Assembly: GCA_947384055.1 (NCBI GenBank)
Contig: CANDFO010000020.1
Span: forward strand, 1 to 35,769
DNA: 35,769 nucleotides
Source: an uncultured Flavonifractor sp.
GTDB lineage: Bacteria > Bacillota > Clostridia > Oscillospirales > Oscillospiraceae
Direction: 5' to 3'
The position numbers and the translations under genes were made by a program. Below the pieces are notes generated by a model. That model made no database searches and was not told the DNA's origin. It saw only the letters and a program-made list of their open reading frames with translations. Shown in pieces: positions 21,773 through 28,961 of the stretch (positions within the stretch are counted from its first letter, which is position 1; every line of letters starts with the position of its first letter).

Positions 21773-23683
21773 ATGCTGTTTCAAACCACTGAGGCCCACG
21801 AAGCGCTGCGCGCCAAAATCCGCGCCTTTGCCGAGACGGAGGTTAAGCCAAACGTCATTGTAATGGACCAGGAGAGCAAATTCCCCGCCGAGGCCATCAA
21901 GCAGCTGGGCAAAATGGGCTTGATGGGCATTCCCTATCCCAAGGAGTACGGCGGAGCGGGCCTGGATGCCCTGAGCTATGCCATCGCCGTGGAGGAGCTC
22001 TCCCGGGTGGACGGTGGCACCGGCGTTATTCTGTCGGCCCACGTGTCCCTGGGCACATGGCCCATCTTCAACTTCGGCACCGAGGAGCAGAAGAAAAAGT
22101 ACCTGGTTCCTCTGTGCAAGGGGGAGAAGATCGGCGCATTCGGTCTCACCGAGCCCAACGCGGGCTCCGACGCCGGCGGCACCGAGACGACCGCCGTGGA
22201 CAAGGGCGACCACTGGCTGCTCAACGGACAGAAGATTTTCATTACCAACGGCGGCGTGGCGGATACATACGTGGTCTTTGCCGTCACCACACCTGATATC
22301 GGCACGCGGGGTATCTCCGCGTTTATTGTGGAAAAGGGCTGGAAGGGCTTCACCTTTGAGCCTCACTATGATAAAATGGGTATCCGCTCCTCCGAGACCT
22401 GCCAGCTGAACTTCGACGATGTGAAGGTTCCCAAGGAGAATCTGCTGGGTAAGGAGGGCCAGGGCTTCAAGATTGCCATGGCCACGCTGGACGGCGGGCG
22501 CATCGGCATCGCGTCCCAGGCGCTGGGCATCGCCCAGGGCGCTTACGAGGCTGCGGTGGAATACGCCAAGGAGCGCGTTCAGTTCGGCAAACCCATCGGC
22601 TTCAATCAGGCCATCGGCTTCAAGCTGGCGGATATGGCCACCAAGCTCCGCTGCGCCCGGCTGCTGGTCTACTCCGCCGCCGACATGAAGGAGCACCACG
22701 TGCCCTACGGCACCGAGTCCGCTATGGCCAAGATGTACGCCTCCGATATCGCGCTGGAAGTCACCAACGAGGCCCTCCAGATTTTCGGTGGCACCGGCTA
22801 CCTGAAGGGTATGGATGTGGAGCGCATGTACCGGGACGCCAAAATCACCACCATTTACGAGGGCACCAACGAGGTCCAGCGGGTGGTTATCTCCGCGGCC
22901 ATTATGGGCAAGCCTCCCAAGAGCGAGGGCGGCTCCTCCAGCCGGCCCAAGAAGCCCGCGCCCATTACCGGCGTCCGCAAGGGCAATATCCTGAAGGAGG
23001 GCTCCGCCCAGGAAAAGGTCAACGCCCTGGTGGAAGCCCTGAAAAAGGACGGCTACGACTTTACTGTGGGCATTCCCGCCGATACCCCCATCGCCCAGGC
23101 CGAGCGGGTGGTCTCCGCCGGACAGGGCATTGGCGACAGGAAAAATATGAAGCTGATCGAGGAGCTGGCCCAGGCTGCCGGCGCTGCCATCGGCTCCTCC
23201 CGTCCGGTGGCCGAGACCCTGAAATACGTGCCCATGAACCGCTATGTGGGCATGTCCGGTCAGAAGTTCAAGGGCAATCTGTACATCGCCTGTGGCATCT
23301 CCGGCGCGGTCCAGCACCTGAAGGGAATCAAAGACGCCTCCACCATCGTGGCCATCAACAAGAGCGGCAACGCCCCCATTTTCAAAAACTGTGATTACGG
23401 CATTGTGGGGGATGTCAATGAGATTCTGCCCCTGCTCACCGCGGCCCTGGGGACCGGCGAAAAGCAGCCCGCCCCGCCCATGGTGAAGATGAAGCGCCCC
23501 GCGCCCCCCAAGCCTGAACCCATCGGCAAGCGCTATGTCTGCGGCGGCTGCGGCTATGAGTACATACCCGAGGTGGGAGATGAGGACGCCGAGGTCGCTC
23601 CGGGCACCCTCTTTGAGAACCTGCCGGAGACGTGGGTATGCCCCGAGTGCGCCGAGACCAAGGATATGTTTATTGAGGCGTAA
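21773..23683 (+). CDS. Acyl-CoA dehydrogenase / ETF-alpha C-terminal domain / rubredoxin fusion
   Basis: This 636-aa protein has three parts. Residues 1-385 are an acyl-CoA dehydrogenase (GLTEPNAGSDAGG, FITNGG, IYEGTNEVQR with the likely catalytic Glu). Residues about 405-565 are the FAD-binding C-terminal domain of ETF alpha (LYIACGISGAVQHLKG, AINKSGNAPIFKNCDYG). Residues about 585-636 are a rubredoxin (YVCGGCGYEY...WVCPECAETKD) with all four Cys. Normal dehydrogenases are 380-aa proteins that pass electrons to separate EtfAB. Here the acceptor FAD domain and a one-electron iron carrier are built in, and no EtfB partner is encoded nearby. GAGGAGG sets the ATG at 21773. The next gene is a flavodiiron protein, a usual rubredoxin partner. 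Confidence 0.95.
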   Translation: MLFQTTEAHEALRAKIRAFAETEVKPNVIVMDQESKFPAEAIKQLGKMGLMGIPYPKEYGGAGLDALSYAIAVEELSRVDGGTGVILSAHVSLGTWPIFNFGTEEQKKKYLVPLCKGEKIGAFGLTEPNAGSDAGGTETTAVDKGDHWLLNGQKIFITNGGVADTYVVFAVTTPDIGTRGISAFIVEKGWKGFTFEPHYDKMGIRSSETCQLNFDDVKVPKENLLGKEGQGFKIAMATLDGGRIGIASQALGIAQGAYEAAVEYAKERVQFGKPIGFNQAIGFKLADMATKLRCARLLVYSAADMKEHHVPYGTESAMAKMYASDIALEVTNEALQIFGGTGYLKGMDVERMYRDAKITTIYEGTNEVQRVVISAAIMGKPPKSEGGSSSRPKKPAPITGVRKGNILKEGSAQEKVNALVEALKKDGYDFTVGIPADTPIAQAERVVSAGQGIGDRKNMKLIEELAQAAGAAIGSSRPVAETLKYVPMNRYVGMSGQKFKGNLYIACGISGAVQHLKGIKDASTIVAINKSGNAPIFKNCDYGIVGDVNEILPLLTAALGTGEKQPAPPMVKMKRPAPPKPEPIGKRYVCGGCGYEYIPEVGDEDAEVAPGTLFENLPETWVCPECAETKDMFIEA

Positions 23684-23786
23684 GCCGGGCTTTACAGCGG
23701 GCTCCGGCCCGCGGTCCGGGTCCCTGCTGAACGGCTGTCCCTGCCTGCACCTGTGAAAATACGGATATCAATAAGGAGGCACTATT

Positions 23787-24998
23787 ATGTACTGTGTACG
23801 CAGCGTCACCGACAATCTCTATTGGGTGGGCGCAAATGACCACCGCCTGCACCTGTTTGAAAATATTCATCCCATTCCCCGGGGCGTCAGCTACAACGCC
23901 TACCTGCTGCTGGACGAGAAAACCGTGCTTTTTGACACGGTAGACTGGTCTGCCTGCCGCCAGCTTCTGGAAAATCTGGACTATCTGCTGGGGGAGCGTC
24001 CCTTGGACTACCTGCTCATCAACCATATGGAACCCGACCACGGCGCATCCATTGAGGAGATTCTGATCCGCTGGCCTCAGGTGAAGATCATCTCCACCCC
24101 CAAGGCCTTTATGCTCATGCGGCAGTTCGGCTTCCACGTGGACGGCCACGAGCTCATTGAGGTCCGGGAGGGAGACACCTACTGCTTCGGCAAGCACACC
24201 GTCACCTTTGTGGAGGCCCCCATGGTCCACTGGCCCGAGGCAATGGTCACATTTGACACCACCAACGGCGCTCTTTTTGCCGCCGACGCCTTTGGCACCT
24301 TCGGCGCGCTGGACGGCAAGCTCTTTGCCGACGAGGTGAACTTCGACCGGGACTGGCTTGACGATGCCCGCCGCTACCTGACCAATATTGTGGGCAAATA
24401 TGGACCTCACGTCCAGAAGCTGCTGAAAAAGGCCGGGACCATTCTGGACCAGATCAAATTTATCTGCCCCCTCCATGGCCCCGTGTGGCGGAAAGACCTG
24501 ATGTATTTCATTGACAAGTACGACAAGTGGAGCAAGTATGAGCCCGAGGAGAAGGGCGTACTGATCGCCTACGCCTCCATGTACGGCAACACCGAGGCTG
24601 CTGCCCAGGCTCTGGCTTCCAAGCTGTGCGAAAAGGGCTGCACCAATGTGTGGGTCTATGACGTGTCCAACACCCATGTCTCCCAGCTGGTCAGCGAATC
24701 TTTCCGCCTGAGCCATCTGGTTTTTGCCTCCGTTACCTATAACCTGGGCATTTATCCGGTGATGCACGACTATCTGATGCACCTGAAGGGTCTGAACTTC
24801 CAGAACCGCACCTGCGCCATCATTGAAAACGGCTCCTGGGCGGTGAAGTCCGGAGACCTTATGCAGAAGTTCCTGGAAGATGAGATGAAGAACATGACGG
24901 TGCTCAACGACCGACTGAGTCTGGCTTCCGCGCTTCATGGGGACAAGGCCCTGGAGTTGGACGCCCTGGCGGATTCCATTATCGAGTCCATGCAGTAA
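23787..24998 (+). CDS. fprA: Flavodiiron protein (FprA, A-type flavoprotein)
   Basis: The 403-aa protein has an N-terminal metallo-beta-lactamase-like di-iron domain with the ligand motif HMEPDHGA, then His in APMVHWPEAM, Asp in ADAFGTFG and His in PLHGPVW. The C-terminal flavodoxin domain has the FMN loop YASMYGNTEAAA. Family members reduce O2 to water or NO to N2O, taking electrons from rubredoxin. The gene begins 103 bp after the rubredoxin-containing fusion, with AAGGAGG and no promoter seen between, so co-transcription is likely. Both point to oxygen defence in a strict anaerobe. Confidence 0.95.
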   Translation: MYCVRSVTDNLYWVGANDHRLHLFENIHPIPRGVSYNAYLLLDEKTVLFDTVDWSACRQLLENLDYLLGERPLDYLLINHMEPDHGASIEEILIRWPQVKIISTPKAFMLMRQFGFHVDGHELIEVREGDTYCFGKHTVTFVEAPMVHWPEAMVTFDTTNGALFAADAFGTFGALDGKLFADEVNFDRDWLDDARRYLTNIVGKYGPHVQKLLKKAGTILDQIKFICPLHGPVWRKDLMYFIDKYDKWSKYEPEEKGVLIAYASMYGNTEAAAQALASKLCEKGCTNVWVYDVSNTHVSQLVSESFRLSHLVFASVTYNLGIYPVMHDYLMHLKGLNFQNRTCAIIENGSWAVKSGDLMQKFLEDEMKNMTVLNDRLSLASALHGDKALELDALADSIIESMQ

Positions 24999-25002
24999 GC
25001 CC

Positions 25003-25026
25003 CCGCCGGGGGAGCTGCTCCGGCGG
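25003..25026 (+). terminator. Hairpin after fprA
   Basis: CCGCCGG (25003-25009) pairs with CCGGCGG (25020-25026), followed by a weak CCCGTTTCTT tail. Confidence 0.45.
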
Positions 25027-25078
25027 CGGTCCCGTTTCTTATAGTCGAAGCGGCTGAGAATCGGTAAAGTTCGGCGGA

Positions 25079-25157
25079 TAAAGCGGGGCGTGGACGGCGT
25101 TGTCGTCCTTGGCGGGCGTCAGCCCGCCCGCGTCCTCCGCCTTGCCACGCCCCGTTT
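25079..25157. repeat. Hairpin element sharing the core of MITE family A
   Basis: Outer arms CGGGGCGTGG and CCACGCCCCG (25145-25154) enclose a core nearly identical to that of the elements at 25954 and 31000: GTTGTCGTCC, then GGCGGGC-GTCA-GCCCGCC (25111-25128), then GCGTCCTCCGCC. Compared with the 25954 copy, both sides of one stem pair changed (T-A to C-G), so the stem is kept. The ends differ completely from family A. Confidence 0.7.
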
Positions 25158-25213
25158 TCCCTCGCCTCCTTTTTACCACATCTCAACCGCATCGACTATA
25201 AAATTGAATGAAA

Positions 25214-25247
25214 AGTACGCCCCCTCTCTTGACAGAGGGGGCGTACT
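25214..25247. repeat. 14-bp perfect hairpin that contains the tetR -35 box in its loop
   Basis: AGTACGCCCCCTCT (25214-25227) pairs with 25234-25247. The 6-nt loop (CTTGAC) carries most of the TTGACA box. Confidence 0.75.
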
Positions 25248-25257
25248 GATGTATTTT
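25229..25257 (+). promoter_or_regulatory. Promoter of the tetR-family gene
   Basis: TTGACA (25229-25234), a 17-bp spacer and TATTTT (25252-25257). The operator starts at the next base. Confidence 0.75.
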
Positions 25258-25278
25258 ATACATACCGACGGTATGTAT
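25258..25278. promoter_or_regulatory. TetR-family operator at its own gene
   Basis: ATACATACC and GGTATGTAT form a perfect palindrome with three central bases (GAC), lying between the -10 box and the ribosome binding site. The string ATACATACCGAC recurs upstream of the MFS gene at 26149-26160. Confidence 0.75.
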
Positions 25279-25297
25279 GTAAGGAGGCATATCTGCC

Positions 25298-25954
25298 ATG
25301 GCCCGCAATAAGCATCCGGAGGAGACCGTGCGCAGAATTCTGGACGTATCCTTAAAGCTGTTTCAGGAAAAAGGATATGACGCCACCACAATTCAGGATA
25401 TTGTGGACGCTCTCGGCATGTCCAAGGGGGCCATCTACCACCATTTCAAGTCCAAGGCAGAGATTATGGACCTCCTCAGCGAGCGGTATTACCGGAATCT
25501 GGGCTGGTATCCCGAGCCCAAAGGCGTTCCCGGGGAGAATGGGCTGGAGAAACTGCGGTATATCTTCCGCTTTTTTCTCTCCGACCCCCATAAAGAGGAG
25601 ATCGACGGGATGATGCTGGCTCTGCTGCGGGACCCCAAGATGGTCTCCCTCTCCCTGGACTCGGTCTTTCGGGAGGCTGCTCCCTATATGAGGCGTCTGG
25701 TTCAGGAGGCCATCGACGACGGCTCCGCCTCCCCCCGATTTCCGGATGCGCTGTCGGAGGCCTTCATGCTGCTGACCAATGTGTGGATGTGGGCGGAGCT
25801 TTACCGGTGTGACCGGGAGGGATACCGGCAGAAATTTCTCTTCTGCAAGGCGATGTTGGAGCAGTTTGGCCTGCCCATTCTCACGGATGAGCTGGTGGAG
25901 GTGGCCATGGACTACTATGATCGCCTTCTGAAACGGCGCGCGGAAGCAAACTAG
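25298..25954 (+). CDS. TetR/AcrR-family transcriptional regulator
   Basis: The 218-aa protein has a typical N-terminal HTH: RRILDVSLKLFQEKGYDATT, IQDIVDALGMSKGAIYHHFK. The ligand-binding domain is unlike any I can name. AAGGAGG precedes the ATG at 25298. The palindrome between promoter and start indicates autorepression, and the same half-site upstream of the next gene suggests it also controls that MFS exporter. Its TAG stop (25952-25954) shares its last base with the left end of a MITE-like element. Confidence 0.92.
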   Translation: MARNKHPEETVRRILDVSLKLFQEKGYDATTIQDIVDALGMSKGAIYHHFKSKAEIMDLLSERYYRNLGWYPEPKGVPGENGLEKLRYIFRFFLSDPHKEEIDGMMLALLRDPKMVSLSLDSVFREAAPYMRRLVQEAIDDGSASPRFPDALSEAFMLLTNVWMWAELYRCDREGYRQKFLFCKAMLEQFGLPILTDELVEVAMDYYDRLLKRRAEAN

Positions 25955-26112
25955 TACTCTACCAGGCTAGAACATTGCATTTGCCTTTGGGCCGGATTTC
26001 CGCATGGTTTCGTTGTCGTCCCTGGTGGGCGTCAGCCCACCGGCGTCCTCCGCCTCGCCCTGCAAAAATCCTGCTCCAAATTCAATCTGTAATTTCTGCC
26101 TTGGTAGAGTAC
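25954..26112. mobile_element. MITE-like element, family A, copy 1
   Basis: The 159-bp element has ends GTACTCTACCA (25954-25964) and TGGTAGAGTAC (26102-26112). The interior is nearly the same as 31000-31158, including the hairpin GGTGGGC-GTCA-GCCCACC at 26024-26041. It carries no transposase. It lies between the regulator and the terminator of that gene, so the terminator now stands downstream of the insert. Confidence 0.85.
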
Positions 26113-26117
26113 TGGGA

Positions 26118-26140
26118 CCGCCCCAGCGGGCGGTTTTTTC
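26118..26140 (+). terminator. Terminator downstream of the tetR gene
   Basis: CCGCCC-CAGC-GGGCGG followed directly by TTTTTT is a compact intrinsic terminator, placed just right of the MITE. Confidence 0.8.
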
Positions 26141-26148
26141 CGGGCCCA

Positions 26149-26169
26149 ATACATACCGACCGTCGGTAT
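26149..26169. promoter_or_regulatory. TetR-type operator before the MFS gene
   Basis: ATACCGAC and GTCGGTAT (26153-26169) are a palindrome with one central base, and the left flank extends to ATACATACCGAC, as in the tetR operator. It overlaps a possible TATTAT -10 box (26167-26172). Confidence 0.65.
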
Positions 26170-26175
26170 TATATT

Positions 26176-26224
26176 GAGAACCTGTCTGTACCCGTGCAAA
26201 ACGATGCCCGGCGGTGACAGGTTC
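26176..26224. repeat. GAACCTGTC/GACAGGTTC inverted repeat in the MFS leader
   Basis: GAACCTGTC (26176-26184) and GACAGGTTC (26216-26224) pair around 31 bp. The ends recall family B elements (GAACCTGT), so this may be another deleted copy. In mRNA the hairpin would sit just before the ribosome binding site. Confidence 0.5.
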
Positions 26225-26240
26225 TGAGAGGAGACCGCCT

Positions 26241-27491
26241 ATGACATCCACCGCTTTTTTCCGCGACTTTAAGCTCATGGTCGCGGGGCAGATCATTTCC
26301 CTGTTTGGCAACAGCGTCCTGCGCTTTGCCCTGTCCCTTTACGTGCTGGAGCTCACCGGGTCTGCCGCCGCCTTTGGAGGGATTCTGGCCCTGTCCATGG
26401 TCCCCACGGTACTATGCGCGCCCCTGGGCGGGGTGCTGGCTGACCGGGTGCCCCGGCAGCGGATTATGGCCGGACTGGATTTTCTCACCGCAGCCCTGGC
26501 CGGGGGCTACTGCCTTGTCGCCGGAGGAGGGGGGACCGTCCCAACGGTGGCCGTCTTGATGGTCCTGCTCTCTGCAATCCAGGCCTTCTATCAGCCCTCT
26601 GTTCAGGCCAGCATCCCGGCTCTGGTGCCTCCGGAGGGGCGCATGGCCGCCAACGGCGCGGTAGCTCAGGTACAGTCCCTAGCCAGCCTGCTGGGACCCA
26701 TTCTGGGCGGAGCCCTGTACGGCCGGACGGGACTGGCGCCTATGCTGTGGACCGGCGGCGGGTGTTTTCTGCTGTCGGCGGTAATGGAGTGCTTTCTGCG
26801 CATCCCGTTTACCCCTCCAGAGCGGCAGGGGGCGGCCCTGACGGGGGTTGCCGCCGACCTGAAAGAGGCCGGAGGGTTTCTGCTGCGGAAAGAGCCCTGG
26901 CTGTTTCGCCTGCTCCTGCTGCTGGCGGGGCTGAATCTTCTGCTGGCCCCCGTATTCCTGGTGGGGCTGCCCTACCTGATAAAGGTCCACTTGGGCCTCT
27001 CCGCCCAGATGTACGGCGCGGCGGAGGGGGTGATGGGGCTGGGCTCCGTGCTGGGGGGTATGCTCTCCGGCCCGGTACTGGGCCGGACGGGATTCCGGCG
27101 GTCCCACCGCTTCCTGGCCGGCAGCGCTCTGTTGCTGCTGCCCATTGCGGCCGCCCTGTTCCTGGAGGCTCCCGCCCTGGGGACCTACGGAGTGATTCTG
27201 GTCTGTGTCCTGCTGGGGCTGGCCTGTGTCATGCTCTTCAACATTGCCGCGCAGACCTTTTTTCAGCAGGTGACGCCGCCCCATCTCATGGGCAAAACCG
27301 CCGCCTTTATCTCCGCCATCAGCACCTGCGCCGTTCCGCTGGGGCAGGCTCTTTACGGGGTGGCCTTTGATCTGCTGCAAGGGCAGGTGTGGCTGCCGGT
27401 GGTGCTGGGCGCGGCGGCCGGGCTGCTGCTGTCTCTGGCGGCGGGGCGTGTTATGGCGGTGCTGTCCGGCTCTCAGAACCTGTATTCATAA
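26241..27491 (+). CDS. MFS transporter, drug-efflux type
   Basis: The 416-aa protein has about twelve membrane segments and the MFS loop motif GGVLADRVPRQR between segments 2 and 3. It resembles the MefA/macrolide-efflux group in layout. AGAGGAG fixes the ATG at 26241. The last residues QNLYS and the TAA stop are read from the left end of a MITE-like element (GAACCTGTATTCA starts at 27476). The native C-terminus has thus been replaced or extended. Control by the neighbouring TetR regulator is indicated by the shared operator. Confidence 0.9.
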   Translation: MTSTAFFRDFKLMVAGQIISLFGNSVLRFALSLYVLELTGSAAAFGGILALSMVPTVLCAPLGGVLADRVPRQRIMAGLDFLTAALAGGYCLVAGGGGTVPTVAVLMVLLSAIQAFYQPSVQASIPALVPPEGRMAANGAVAQVQSLASLLGPILGGALYGRTGLAPMLWTGGGCFLLSAVMECFLRIPFTPPERQGAALTGVAADLKEAGGFLLRKEPWLFRLLLLLAGLNLLLAPVFLVGLPYLIKVHLGLSAQMYGAAEGVMGLGSVLGGMLSGPVLGRTGFRRSHRFLAGSALLLLPIAAALFLEAPALGTYGVILVCVLLGLACVMLFNIAAQTFFQQVTPPHLMGKTAAFISAISTCAVPLGQALYGVAFDLLQGQVWLPVVLGAAAGLLLSLAAGRVMAVLSGSQNLYS

Positions 27492-27636
27492 TCGGGGAAT
27501 GCTGGATGGGCGAGGATTTTTCCCGCCAGACAAGGAGATGTTCCGCAGCCATCCTGACGGATGGCAAGGGAAAGCGACGCAGTATGGCGGGAAAAAGACC
27601 GCTCAGTCGGCGTTCAACGGTTGTGAATACAGGTTC
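27476..27636. mobile_element. MITE-like element, family B, full copy
   Basis: The 161-bp element has ends GAACCTGTATTCA and TGAATACAGGTTC. The inverted repeats continue for about 37 bp with roughly nine differences. The centre has GCCATCC-GTCA-GGATGGC (7-bp stem, GTCA loop). Read in reverse it aligns with 18183-18339 and with 31159-31322. The left end overlaps the MFS stop codon. Confidence 0.85.
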
Positions 27637-27648
27637 CCGCTCTGCCGG

Positions 27649-27677
27649 TTGATTTTTCCTCCCGCAGAGGGTATACT
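27649..27677 (+). promoter_or_regulatory. Promoter of the DUF362 gene
   Basis: TTGATT (27649-27654), a 17-bp spacer and TATACT (27672-27677), 13 bp beyond the MITE. Confidence 0.7.
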
Positions 27678-27723
27678 GTAAGCTGATCCAATGCACATAT
27701 AACAGATCCAAAGGGAGGTTTCC

Positions 27724-28872
27724 ATGAGCCATAAGGTATATGTCATCCCCTGCCAGGATTACAGCCAGGCGGCGGAACAGCTCTCCGCCCTCATTGCCGG
27801 CATGGGCGGAATGGAACGCTTTGTCCGCCCCGGCGAGCGCATTCTGCTCAAGGCCAACCTGCTGGCTGCGGCCAGGCCGGAGCAGGCGGTGTGTACCCAT
27901 CCGGCGGTGGTGTCCGCCGTAGCCAGGCTGGTGGCGGACCAGGGCGGCCGGGCCGTAATCGCCGACAGCCCCGGCGGGCCCTACTCGGAGCCCGGTCTGC
28001 GGCGGCTCTATGAGCGGGGCGGCATGGTTCAGGCGGCGGAGGAGAGCGGCGCGGAGCTCAATTACGACCTGACCTCCCGGCAGATTACCCTGCCGGAGGG
28101 AAAGGTGCTCCGGCAGGCGGAGGTCATCGCCCCGGCGGTGGAGTGCGACGGCATGTTTGACCTGTGTAAGATGAAAACCCATACCTTTATGAGCATGACG
28201 GGAGCGGTGAAGAATCACTTCGGACTGATTCCAGGTGTGACCAAGGTGGGCTTTCACGCCAGCCACCAGGATAAGGGCCGCTTTGCGGACATGCTTCTGG
28301 ACCTGTCGGCCTGGGCCGCCCCCCGCCTGTGTGTGATGGATGCGGTGCTGGCCATGGAGGGGGAGGGACCGGGGGCCTCCGGCACTCCCCGGCAGGTGGG
28401 GTTGCTGCTGGCCTCGGACAGTCCGCTGGCCCTGGATGTGGTGGCGGGGGAGATTATGGGACTTCCTCAGTCGGAGAATCCGGTGCTGCTGGCCGCCCGG
28501 CGCCGGGGACTGACCCCCAGCCGAATGGAGGAGGTGGAGCTGGTGGGCGGGCGCATGGAGGACCTGCGGATCCCCGATTACCGGTTTCCCGGTCATGTGC
28601 GCACCGACATTATGGAATTTTTTGGACCACTGACCCCTTTTATGGAGCGGCTGACCAAAAATCTGATGGCTCAGACCCCAAAAATCCGCCCTGAAGTGTG
28701 CATCGGCTGCGGTATCTGCAAAAATGCCTGCCCTGCGCAGGCCATCACCATGAGGGATAAAAAGGCCCGGGTCGCCCCCGGCAAATGTATCCACTGCTAC
28801 TGCTGTCATGAGCTCTGTCCCCAGAAAGCGGTGGCCCTGAAGCGGGGCATGCTCAGTCGGCTGCTGGACTGA
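27724..28872 (+). CDS. DUF362 domain protein with two 4Fe-4S clusters
   Basis: In the 382-aa protein, the DUF362 domain occupies about residues 30-290 (ILLKANLL, CTHPAVVSAVARLV, KMKTHTFMSMTGAVKNHFG). The C-terminus has a bacterial ferredoxin-type pair, CIGCGICKNACPAQAI and CIHCYCCHELCP. The family is redox-related, but its substrate is unknown. GGAGG precedes the ATG at 27724. It has its own promoter and no obvious functional partner. The second cluster motif has an extra Cys (CYCC), which is common in this group. Confidence 0.9.
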   Translation: MSHKVYVIPCQDYSQAAEQLSALIAGMGGMERFVRPGERILLKANLLAAARPEQAVCTHPAVVSAVARLVADQGGRAVIADSPGGPYSEPGLRRLYERGGMVQAAEESGAELNYDLTSRQITLPEGKVLRQAEVIAPAVECDGMFDLCKMKTHTFMSMTGAVKNHFGLIPGVTKVGFHASHQDKGRFADMLLDLSAWAAPRLCVMDAVLAMEGEGPGASGTPRQVGLLLASDSPLALDVVAGEIMGLPQSENPVLLAARRRGLTPSRMEEVELVGGRMEDLRIPDYRFPGHVRTDIMEFFGPLTPFMERLTKNLMAQTPKIRPEVCIGCGICKNACPAQAITMRDKKARVAPGKCIHCYCCHELCPQKAVALKRGMLSRLLD

Positions 28873-28891
28873 AGCCGCCGCCCGGTTTCCC

Positions 28892-28920
28892 TTGCTCCCG
28901 CGGGAAAAACGTAGTATACT
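28892..28920 (+). promoter_or_regulatory. Promoter of the acyltransferase-like gene
   Basis: TTGCTC (28892-28897), a 17-bp spacer and TATACT (28915-28920), 41 bp before the ATG. Confidence 0.7.
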
Positions 28921-28961
28921 CCAGATAAGCCGTATGCCTGGATGGAGGGAGGGGTGGAGCT

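Noticed and set aside
21752..23317. 521-aa open frame opposite the dehydrogenase fusion
   Set aside because: It is an antisense shadow with no domain and no ribosome binding site, fully inside a well-supported gene.
25967..26311. Minus-strand frame containing LTPTRDDN, also at 30269-31111
   Set aside because: It is read from the family A element. The string repeats because the DNA repeats. A peptide role is mentioned only as an alternative in the findings.
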